NCBI RefSeq assembly: GCF_000282995.1
Contig: NZ_ALEE01000761.1
Coordinates: forward strand, 1-13,569
Length of the DNA: 13,569 nt
DNA from: Melaminivora alkalimesophila
GTDB taxonomy: Bacteria; Pseudomonadota; Gammaproteobacteria; Burkholderiales; Burkholderiaceae_C
Direction: 5' to 3'
Shown: piece by piece, positions 1 to 5,682 of the stretch
Layout: the number at the start of each line of letters is the position of its first letter
Position numbering within the stretch: position 1 is the first letter of the stretch
Notes under the pieces: model-generated
What the model saw: the letters and a program-made list of their open reading frames with translations, nothing else
Database searches by the model: none
What the model was told of the DNA's origin: nothing
Position numbers and translations under genes: made by a program

Positions 1-139
1 CCTGCCGATCGGACTGCAGATCGCCGGACAGCGCTTCGACGACCTGGGTGTGCTGCGCGTCGCCCACGCCTACGAGCAGCTGCGCGGCGCCCAGCGCCCC
101 TGGCCGCAGCCGCCCGCAAGCGCCGCGGCCCCCTCCTGA
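1..139 (+). CDS. Amidase-signature family enzyme, C-terminal end (partial)
   Basis: The gene enters from the left edge. The reading frame begins at base 2 and gives the last 45 residues before a TGA at 137-139. The visible part starts LPIGLQIAGQRFDD and continues with a VLRVAHAYEQ helix, then RPWPQPP. This is the usual C-terminus of amidase-signature hydrolases (Ser-cisSer-Lys amidases), where a PxGLQ(I/L)xG strand is followed by a final helix. The catalytic residues lie outside the window, so the substrate cannot be told. GatA, a member of the same family, ends similarly, but the RPWPQPP tail is more like stand-alone amidases. The last residues (ASAAAPS) are low complexity. The next gene begins 80 bases downstream on the same strand. 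Confidence 0.75.
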   Translation, partial: LPIGLQIAGQRFDDLGVLRVAHAYEQLRGAQRPWPQPPASAAAPS

Positions 140-179
140 ACCCTGCCCCGCCAAGCCCGCAGCGGCGCCCTCCTGGCCG

Positions 180-211
180 CCCCATCCCCCTCGCCCCTCC
201 CGCCCCTGCCC
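180..211 (-). other. G-quadruplex-type motif (C-runs on plus strand) before the 207-aa gene
   Basis: Six runs of three to five C lie on the plus strand at 180-183, 186-190, 194-197, 199-201, 203-206 and 209-211, separated by one to three bases. The minus (template) strand therefore fits the G3+N1-7 quadruplex pattern, and the plus strand could form an i-motif. It ends nine bases before the ATG at 220. No Shine-Dalgarno sequence is visible in this leader. Such runs occur by chance more often in GC-rich DNA. Confidence 0.5.
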
Positions 212-219
212 GATCTTCC

Positions 220-843
220 ATGGACCTCCTTTTCCTGGGCCTGCTGGCCGCCACCGGCGCCTACCTCGCCAACGCCCACCAGCAGCGCCAGCGCATCGCC
301 CTGCTGGGCGAGCAACTCGCCCCCTTCCAGATCGAGCGCCTGATGCAGACCCTCACCCAGGGCTACCTGCGCGCCATGGGCGAGGCCGACCTGCAGCGGC
401 GCGCCCAGGTGCTGTCCACCCTGGAGGCCAGCGAGATCCAGCTGTGCAGCCAGTTCGAGCGCTTCGTCGCCGGCTTCGCGCGGCTGCCCGCCGAGCAGAC
501 CCGCGTGAGCCGGCTGCCAGTGGCGCTGCCGCTGGCCCTGCAGCTGCTGCCTGCTGCGAGCTTCGATATGCGCGCTGCGCTGGCGGTGCACGCGCGGGGC
601 ATCGCCCGCGTCCGGGAAAACCGCGACGGCCTGGGGCCGCGCGAGCGCGCCTACACCATGACGGCCGAGCTGCTGCTGATGCAGCACACCTGCCACTGGT
701 TCTGCAAGTCCAAGACCGTTGCTTCCGCCCGCATGCTGGCGCGCCACCAGACCCCCTACGCCCAGCTGCTCGGGTCGGTGTCGCCGTCCACGCGCAGCGC
801 CTACCTGGCGCTGGTCCGGCCCGGCGCCGGCCGCGCCGGCTGA
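220..843 (+). CDS. Unrecognised 207-aa protein with one N-terminal membrane segment
   Basis: I do not recognise a family. The first 18 or so residues (MDLLFLGLLAATGAYLA) form a hydrophobic segment with no clear cleavage site, so it is probably a membrane anchor. The rest looks helical and soluble. It contains a cluster of charged and amphipathic helices (residues about 20-90), two Cys-rich spots (IQLCSQFE and HTCHWFCKSK, with Cys and His close together near residue 155), and an ERAYTMTAELLL helix. The start at 220 is the first ATG after the amidase stop and puts the hydrophobic segment at the N-terminus. No ribosome binding site is visible, and the leader is a C-run tract. Codon use matches the neighbours, with G/C in nearly all third positions. 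It precedes the kinase-like gene on the same strand by about 105 bases and may be read with it. Confidence 0.6.
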   Translation: MDLLFLGLLAATGAYLANAHQQRQRIALLGEQLAPFQIERLMQTLTQGYLRAMGEADLQRRAQVLSTLEASEIQLCSQFERFVAGFARLPAEQTRVSRLPVALPLALQLLPAASFDMRAALAVHARGIARVRENRDGLGPRERAYTMTAELLLMQHTCHWFCKSKTVASARMLARHQTPYAQLLGSVSPSTRSAYLALVRPGAGRAG

Positions 844-867
844 AGGGGGCGCGCCGCAGCCCGACCG

Positions 868-873
868 TACAAT
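868..873 (+). promoter_or_regulatory. Possible -10 element (TACAAT)
   Basis: TACAAT, one mismatch from TATAAT, lies in the 105-base gap before the kinase-like gene, in a slightly AT-richer patch of GC-rich DNA. The expected -35 position (about 845-850) is a run of G with no match to TTGACA, so the element is only a candidate. It would give a leader of roughly 70 bases for the ATG at 949. Confidence 0.3.
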
Positions 874-948
874 GGTTCACACCTGCTTACACGCGGCCCC
901 GTCCTACCCGGCCACGGCCCGAGCGCTGCTCCAATGCAGGGTACAGCC

Positions 949-1692
949 ATGACCAAGACCCAGCCCGACGATCCCCACCTCGCCCACGCCGCCGCGTGGT
1001 CCGCCCTGGGCGTGCAGCACGCCATCCTGGCACGCGCCATGCCGGTCGTGCGCCACGACCTGGCCGGCATGCTGACCATCATGCGCATGGGCACCGTGGT
1101 GCTGCGCCGCCGCGTCGCTGCCGAGGCGAGCAGCGGCGCCGGCCCGAGCGCTGCCGCCGGCGAGAGCATCGCCACCCAGCTCGACCAGCTCGAGGAGCAC
1201 CTCGCCAGCCTGTCGGACAGCGCCCGGCGGCTGCGCCACTGGGACCTGGGCGGCCCGGCCAAGCCCGAGCCGCTGGCGGCCACGGCCGAGCTGGCGCACG
1301 CGCTGGCCTACCCGCTGTTGGCCATGCGCGGGCTGGAGCTGGCGCTGGGCAGCCCCGAACAGTCTCTGCCCAGCGCACCGGCGCCCCAGCAGCCCATGCT
1401 GTGCCTGCTGCTCGGCGCCATCCATATCCTCGCGGAAGACCCGGATCCCATCCCGGCCTGCGTGCGCGTGGTCGCAGCGCCCGAAGGTCCGGGCCTGCGC
1501 GTACAGGCCGAAGGGCAGGCGGCCGACGCCCCGCCGGCGACCCCCGCCCCCGGCATGCCGGTCCTCGACGCGGCGGCGCTGGAGCGTCTCGCGCGCCACC
1601 TGGGCGTCGGCCTGCGCCATGGTCCGGGCTGGTTCGAAATCGAGGCCCCAGCCGCGGCACCCGCGCCCGCCGCGGTGCCGCCGCTGCCCTGA
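949..1692 (+). CDS. Degenerate histidine-kinase-like / phosphotransferase-like protein
   Basis: This 247-aa protein looks like a histidine kinase core without a working ATP site. Residues 35-53 (RHDLAGMLTIMRMG...) resemble the H-box of a DHp domain, with His36 followed by Asp-Leu and an amphipathic helix. A second helix at about 75-105 carries LDQLEEHLASL and ends RLRHWD, as the second DHp helix would. The C-terminus (about 210-234, LARHLGVGLRHGPGWFEIEAP) resembles the last helix and strands of an HATPase_c domain. The N-box Asn and the DxGxG and GxG loops expected between them are not visible. That layout is known in ChpT- and Spo0B-type histidine phosphotransferases, which use a DHp plus a dead ATPase-like domain; this parallel is my inference. 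There is no membrane segment or sensor domain. I chose the ATG at 949 because GCAGGG lies seven bases upstream; the ATG at 934 has no such site. The Ala/Pro tail is low complexity. Confidence 0.6.
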   Translation: MTKTQPDDPHLAHAAAWSALGVQHAILARAMPVVRHDLAGMLTIMRMGTVVLRRRVAAEASSGAGPSAAAGESIATQLDQLEEHLASLSDSARRLRHWDLGGPAKPEPLAATAELAHALAYPLLAMRGLELALGSPEQSLPSAPAPQQPMLCLLLGAIHILAEDPDPIPACVRVVAAPEGPGLRVQAEGQAADAPPATPAPGMPVLDAAALERLARHLGVGLRHGPGWFEIEAPAAAPAPAAVPPLP

Positions 1693-1770
1693 GGGCCGCC
1701 CTCGCCCAGCGGCAGGCAGCATCGGCCCGAAGGCGCCAGGCGCACTCAGCGCGGGGCCGGGCGTGGCCGC

Positions 1771-2193
1771 TCAGGCGCGCCCGATGATCGAGGCGGTGGC
1801 CATCAGCTCCTCGAGCAGCGCGAAGGAGACCTTCCCGGAGGCGGCATAGGGGTCGAACTCCGGGCGTTCGGAATACTTCAGCACAATCGAATGGTTCAGC
1901 TTGGCCAGATTCACCTGTCCCATGGTCCAGCCGCCGAAGCGCCGCTCGGAAATCTCCTCGAAGGCCAGCAGCTCCACATCCTTGTGCCGGGCGTCGCGCT
2001 GGATGTGGCCGAACAGCCCGCTCACGGCCGAGCGCCCGCCCTCGATGGCCTGCAGGAAGACACCGTCGCCATAGCACAGCACCCCCGTGATGCCCGTCGC
2101 CGGGTTGTGCTGGCGCGACTGCGCCAGGATGGCTTCGATGGCGGCGGGGGACGGGTCCACCGCGCGGCTGACGTAGAGCAGGCGCACCAACAT
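1771..2193 (-). CDS. Stand-alone BLUF-domain blue-light sensor
   Basis: BLUF proteins bind FAD and respond to blue light by rearranging hydrogen bonds around the flavin. This 140-aa protein is almost entirely one BLUF domain, like the short PixD/BlrB type. It has the photocycle Tyr7 (LLYVSRA), the flavin-binding Asn30 (QHNPATGITG), the key Gln48 (FLQAIEG), and Trp89 and Met91 in WTMG, so it should be photoactive. Residues about 100-140 would form the short C-terminal cap helices, and no effector domain is attached, so output must go through a partner protein. The start is well supported: AGGAG lies eight bases upstream of the ATG. It begins 69 bases after the folE stop on the same strand with no clear terminator between, so it may be read with folE. 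It faces the kinase-like gene across a 78-base convergent gap. Confidence 0.9.
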   Translation of the reverse strand: MLVRLLYVSRAVDPSPAAIEAILAQSRQHNPATGITGVLCYGDGVFLQAIEGGRSAVSGLFGHIQRDARHKDVELLAFEEISERRFGGWTMGQVNLAKLNHSIVLKYSERPEFDPYAASGKVSFALLEELMATASIIGRA

Positions 2194-2262
2194 GGCTCGG
2201 ACTCCTGAAAAGCGGGGAAGGAACGGGGCGACGCGGGGCCGCCGGATGCCAGCGACTGTGCC

Positions 2263-2988
2263 TCAGTGGCGACCCGGGATCAGCGAGAGAAATTCGCGCC
2301 GCAGCGTAGGGTCCGTGAGGAACACGCCGCGCATGACGGAATTGAGCATCTTGCTGTCCATCTCCCGCACCCCGCGCCAGGACATGCAGAAATGGCTCGC
2401 CTCCATGACGATCGCCAGACCGTCGGGCTGGGTCTTCTCCATGATCAGGTCGGCCAGCTGCACCACCGCCTCTTCCTGGATCTGGGGGCGACCCATCACC
2501 CAGTCGACCAGGCGCGCGTACTTCGACAGCCCGATGACGTTCGTGTGCTCGTTGGGCATGACCCCCACCCAGAGCTTGCCGATCACCGGGCAGAAATGGT
2601 GGCTGCAGGCGCTGCGCACCGTGATCGGCCCGACGATCATCAGCTCATTGAGCCGCTCGACGTTCGGGAACTCGGTGATCGGCGGCGGCGCCACGTAGCG
2701 GCCCTTGAACACCTCGTTGAGGTACATCTTCGCCACGCGCCGCGCGGTGTTCTGCGTGTTGTGGTCGCCCGCGGTGTCGATCACCAGGCTGTCGAGCACG
2801 CCCTGCATCTTCGCCTCCACCTCGTCGAGCAGCAGCTCCAGTTCGCCCGGCTCGATGAAGCCGGCGATGTTGTCGTTGGCATGGAAGCGCTGGCGGGCCG
2901 CCAGCAGGCGCTCGCGGATCCTCACGGAAACCGGCGTGCCCTCCTCGGAGGCACGAGCGGGCAGGGAAACTACAGGGAGATCGGACAT
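2263..2988 (-). CDS. folE: GTP cyclohydrolase I
   Basis: FolE converts GTP to 7,8-dihydroneopterin triphosphate and formate, the first step of tetrahydrofolate synthesis. The 241-aa protein has the zinc ligands Cys128 and His131 in SACSHHFCP and Cys201 in SHFCMSWRG, with the neighbouring catalytic His130. Other family blocks are DSLVIDTAGDHNTQNTARRVAKMY, which I cite only by its position (about 66-89), and GLSKYARLVDW (153-163). The frame stays open upstream to an ATG at 3051, but I chose the ATG at 2988 because this gives the family's usual length and the extra 21 residues look like translated leader. Neither start has a good Shine-Dalgarno sequence. clsB ends 120 bases upstream and the BLUF gene follows 69 bases downstream. 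NudB, which acts on the FolE product, is encoded about 2.1 kb upstream on the same strand. Confidence 0.95.
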   Translation of the reverse strand: MSDLPVVSLPARASEEGTPVSVRIRERLLAARQRFHANDNIAGFIEPGELELLLDEVEAKMQGVLDSLVIDTAGDHNTQNTARRVAKMYLNEVFKGRYVAPPPITEFPNVERLNELMIVGPITVRSACSHHFCPVIGKLWVGVMPNEHTNVIGLSKYARLVDWVMGRPQIQEEAVVQLADLIMEKTQPDGLAIVMEASHFCMSWRGVREMDSKMLNSVMRGVFLTDPTLRREFLSLIPGRH

Positions 2989-3044
2989 GGGGCGGGATGG
3001 TAACAGGCAAAGGCCGGCGCCGCCGGGGCGGTGGCTTTGGGTCT

Positions 3045-3072
3045 TGGCCATTGAAAATCAAGGACTTAAGCC
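3045..3072 (-). promoter_or_regulatory. folE: AT-rich island with an inverted repeat upstream of folE
   Basis: This is a distinct AT-rich patch inside the 120-base clsB-folE gap. It contains the dyad TTGA-AAA-TCAA at 3051-3061 and a CTTAAG palindrome at about 3064-3069. It lies about 60 bases upstream of the chosen folE start and could be an operator or part of a promoter. I could not fit a convincing -35/-10 pair with 16-18 base spacing, so a promoter here is a guess. It argues that folE may have its own control. Confidence 0.25.
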
Positions 3073-3108
3073 AAGCGCGCGGCGGCGGTGCGGCGGCAGC
3101 ATCCGGGG

Positions 3109-4341
3109 TCAGTAGCGGTTGCCGGTCACCCACAGCGCCGCGCGCATGCACCCGAGCGCGATGCGATCGAGCAGGCGCTCGCGCCACGGCCGGCGCGCGT
3201 AGCTGCGCGCGTCCACCGGGCGTCCCGCGTGTTCCAGCGCGTGCACCAGGCGCGCGCGCAGCTCCTGCGCGAAACCGGCGTCGCGCACCACCACGTTGGC
3301 CTCGCGCGCCAGCAGCAGCGACAGCGGGTCCAGGTTGGACGAGCCGACGGTCGCCCAGGGGCGCGGACCCTCGGCGTCGATCACCGCCACCTTCGCATGC
3401 AGGAAACTGGGGGCGTATTCGTGGATCTCCACCCCGGCCGCGAGCAGCGCGCCGTACACCGGCCGGGCGGCGTGGTACTGCATGAAGTATTCATAACGCC
3501 CCTGCAGCAGCAGGCGCACGCGCACGCCCCGGCCGGCGGCGTGCTTGAGCGCCCGGCGCAGCTTTCCCCCCGGGATGAAGTAGGCATTGGCGATGATCAC
3601 CTCGTGGCGCGCCCGGGCGATGGCGCGCCGGTAGGCGCGCTCGATGCGGCTGCGGTGGCGCAGGTTGTCGCGCAGCAGGAAGACCGCCCGCATGCCGCGC
3701 CCGGCCTCCTCGGCGCGCCGCTCCTTGAGCTTGGCCAGCCGCGCCGCGCGCCAGTCCGCCAGCGCCAGGCCCAACCGGCGCTGGCGCGCGTCCTCGCCCG
3801 CCTTCAGGCGCCACCACAGCTGCTCCATCGCCTCGGACGCCTGCTCCACCAGGCTGCCGTGCACGCGCACGGCAAAGTCCAGGCGCGGCGCCTCAAGGGG
3901 CCCATGGTTCGGATCGTGGAAATCGTCCAGGATGTTGATGCCCCCGCAGAACAGCACGCGCCCGTCCACCACGCACAGCTTGCGGTGCAGGCGGCGCCAG
4001 CGCTGCGGCAAGAGCAGGCCCAGCGGCCCGAGCGGCGAATAGACCTGCAGGCGCACGCCGGCCTCGGCGAACGCCTGCTGCCAGTGGCGCGGCAGCCGCC
4101 CGGTGCCGACCCCGTCGACCACCACGTGCACGCGCACGCCGCGCGCCGCCGCGCGCACCAGCGCCTCGGCCACCTCGGCGGCGGCGCCCGTGAAGTCGAA
4201 GATGTAGGTCTCCAGCTGGATGTCCGACAGCGCCGTGTCCATTGCCGCGACCAGCGCGGGGAAGAATTCGGCCGTCCCCTGCAGCAGGGTGACGTGGTGG
4301 TCGGTGCGGCCCCAGCGCGGGTGCCATGCGGGCGAGGCCAC
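3109..4341 (-). CDS. clsB: Cardiolipin synthase B (phospholipase D superfamily)
   Basis: ClsB makes cardiolipin at the inner membrane by phosphatidyl transfer. The 410-aa length matches E. coli ClsB (about 413) and lacks the two N-terminal membrane helices of ClsA. Both HKD motifs are intact: His119, Lys121 and Asp126 in HRKLCVVD, followed by GGIN at 133-136, and His315, Lys317 and Asp322 in HAKVAVID, followed by VGSSN. A Lys/Arg-rich stretch between them (about 185-212) may meet anionic lipid. The start is a GTG at 4341, four bases after the stop of the EEP gene. There is no in-frame ATG nearby, and the GTG gives full family length. The EEP-clsB pair mirrors E. coli ybhP-clsB (ybhO); no ybhN-like gene follows here. 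The tight spacing suggests translational coupling with the upstream gene. Confidence 0.92.
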   Translation of the reverse strand: MASPAWHPRWGRTDHHVTLLQGTAEFFPALVAAMDTALSDIQLETYIFDFTGAAAEVAEALVRAAARGVRVHVVVDGVGTGRLPRHWQQAFAEAGVRLQVYSPLGPLGLLLPQRWRRLHRKLCVVDGRVLFCGGINILDDFHDPNHGPLEAPRLDFAVRVHGSLVEQASEAMEQLWWRLKAGEDARQRRLGLALADWRAARLAKLKERRAEEAGRGMRAVFLLRDNLRHRSRIERAYRRAIARARHEVIIANAYFIPGGKLRRALKHAAGRGVRVRLLLQGRYEYFMQYHAARPVYGALLAAGVEIHEYAPSFLHAKVAVIDAEGPRPWATVGSSNLDPLSLLLAREANVVVRDAGFAQELRARLVHALEHAGRPVDARSYARRPWRERLLDRIALGCMRAALWVTGNRY

Positions 4342-4345
4342 GCGC

Positions 4346-5122
4346 TCAGAGCTCGAATTCGGCGATCAGCGGCAGGTGGTCCGACATGCGCCACCAGATG
4401 CGCCCGCGCGGCACGTGCAGCGAGATCGGCCGCAGCCCGCGCACGTAGACATGGTCGAGCTGCACCATCGGCAGGCGCGCCGGATAGGTGTAGGCCTGGG
4501 GGTTCTCGTCGTACTCGAACAGGCCGAAGCCGGCGAGCATGCGCTTGATCTGCAGGCCCCAGTCGTTGAAATCGCCCGCCACCACCAGCGGCGCATCGGC
4601 AGGCACCTCGCGCTCGATGAAACGCTGGATCTGCGCCACCTGGCGGATGCGGCTGCCCGGCACCAGCCCCAGGTGCACCACGATGGCGTGCACCGGGCGG
4701 CCCTCCACCAGCACTTCCACGTGCAGCAACCCGCGCTGCTCGAAGCGGTGGTCGGAGATGTCCTGGTGCTTGTGGCCGACCACCGGCCAGCGCGTGAGCA
4801 GCGCGTTGCCGTGCTCGCCATGGCGCGTGTAGGCGTTGGTGCGATAGACCGCCTCATAGCCCTCGGGCGCGAGGTACTGCGCCTGCGGCACCTCCGGCCA
4901 GCGGTCGAAGTACAGCGCCTCGCGCCGGTTCAGGGCGCGCACCTCCTGCAGGCAGACGATGTCGGCGTCGAGCTGCTCGACGGCCAGGCCCAGGTTGTGG
5001 ATCTCCAGGCGCCGCGCCGGGCCCATGCCCTGCACGCCCTTGTGGATGTTGTAGGTCGCCACGCGCAGGATGCCCGAATGTTCCTCGGCACGGTCCTGGG
5101 GGCGGGAGGGAAGCTCAGTCAT
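4346..5122 (-). CDS. Endonuclease/exonuclease/phosphatase family protein, YbhP-like
   Basis: This 258-aa protein belongs to the EEP (DNase I/sphingomyelinase/inositol phosphatase) fold of metal-dependent phosphoesterases. Visible active-site blocks are TYNIHKG (23-29), CLQEV with metal-binding Glu60, the catalytic-type His150 in VVHLGL, GDFNDW with Asp184 and Asn186, LDHVYV (222-227), and the terminal SDHLPL with Asp248 and His249. All key residues are present, so it should be active; the substrate is unknown. Length and position before clsB match E. coli YbhP (253 aa, ybhP-clsB operon), which is why I call it YbhP-like. I chose the ATG at 5122, although the frame is open to 5212, because it forms an ATGA overlap with the nudB stop (TGA 5121-5119). 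The extra upstream residues are only nudB read in another frame. Confidence 0.88.
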   Translation of the reverse strand: MTELPSRPQDRAEEHSGILRVATYNIHKGVQGMGPARRLEIHNLGLAVEQLDADIVCLQEVRALNRREALYFDRWPEVPQAQYLAPEGYEAVYRTNAYTRHGEHGNALLTRWPVVGHKHQDISDHRFEQRGLLHVEVLVEGRPVHAIVVHLGLVPGSRIRQVAQIQRFIEREVPADAPLVVAGDFNDWGLQIKRMLAGFGLFEYDENPQAYTYPARLPMVQLDHVYVRGLRPISLHVPRGRIWWRMSDHLPLIAEFEL

Positions 5123-5595
5123 GGCAACGGTACAAAACGTGGCAGCCACAGGATGGCCTCGGCATTGGACGGCGAGGTGCAGCGATCGGCCGCGGCGCGC
5201 CAGTCCAGCCATTCATATGCCGTGTGTTCACGGGGATTCAAGCTTAGCGCCCTCGCCCGCGGCACCTGCAGGCCGAAGACCCGTTCCGTGTTCAGCCAGA
5301 CGCCCGGCGCGTAGCGCTGCTGCCAGGCGGGGTAGATGGTGTAGGTGTTCTCCAGGCCCCAGTCCACCAGCGTGCAGCCCGGCGCGCGTGCGTCGATGCC
5401 CGTCTCCTCCGCCACCTCGCGCACGGCGGCCTCGCGCCAGCTCTCCTGGGGCGTGTCCTTGCTGCCGGTCACGGATTGCCAGAAGGGCTGGCCCTCGTGC
5501 AGGCCGGCGCGCCGCAGCAGCAGCACCTGCAGCGCCGGCGTGTGGATGACGACCAGGACGGACTCGGGGATCTTGGGCAGGGGGCGGTGCTCCAT
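5119..5595 (-). CDS. nudB: Dihydroneopterin triphosphate diphosphatase (Nudix)
   Basis: NudB removes pyrophosphate from 7,8-dihydroneopterin triphosphate, the step after FolE in folate synthesis. The 158-aa protein has an N-terminal strand PESVLVVIHT, the FWQSVTGS approach to the Nudix box, and the box core REVAEETGI (59-67), which holds the metal-binding glutamates. Between the box Gly44 and Glu51 there are six residues rather than the canonical five, a small variation. YEWLDW (127-132) is the usual late strand of NudB. The ATG at 5595 fits the family N-terminus; an upstream start at 5622 would add nine residues. It lies 87 bases after aspS on the same strand and overlaps the EEP gene by ATGA at its end. 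Related Nudix enzymes acting on other nucleotides cannot be excluded, but the sequence and the aspS-nudB context favour NudB. Confidence 0.85.
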   Translation of the reverse strand: MEHRPLPKIPESVLVVIHTPALQVLLLRRAGLHEGQPFWQSVTGSKDTPQESWREAAVREVAEETGIDARAPGCTLVDWGLENTYTIYPAWQQRYAPGVWLNTERVFGLQVPRARALSLNPREHTAYEWLDWRAAADRCTSPSNAEAILWLPRFVPLP

Positions 5596-5611
5596 CGCCG
5601 CAAGTGTCCCA

Positions 5612-5643
5612 GAAAGGCGCAAGGTGCCCGCAGGCGCCCCTTG
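5612..5643 (-). terminator. Hairpin between aspS and nudB, possible weak terminator
   Basis: On the minus strand CAAGG (5643-5639) can pair with CCTTG (5624-5620), with inner GGC/GCC pairs, after the aspS stop. Only a short TTTC follows, so termination would be partial at best. The hairpin ends about 25 bases before the nudB start and could also mark an RNA processing site. A second GC-only stem, GGGCCC-GGT-GGGCCC, lies closer to the aspS stop at 5663-5677 with no T-run. Confidence 0.25.
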
Positions 5644-5682
5644 CCGAGCCTATGGCCATGGGGGGCCCACCGGGCCCGCCGT

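Noticed and set aside
1691..1703. GAGGG-CCG-CCCTC stem at the stop of the kinase-like gene
   Set aside because: It is only five pairs with no T-run, so it is not supported as a terminator.
48..1787. A 579-aa plus-strand frame over the first three genes
   Set aside because: It is Arg/Pro/Ala-rich and runs through three better supported frames, including the amidase end and the kinase-like protein.
2989..3051. N-terminal extension of FolE to the ATG at 3051
   Set aside because: It would add 21 residues not expected for the family, has no ribosome binding site, and would begin at the edge of the AT-rich putative control region.
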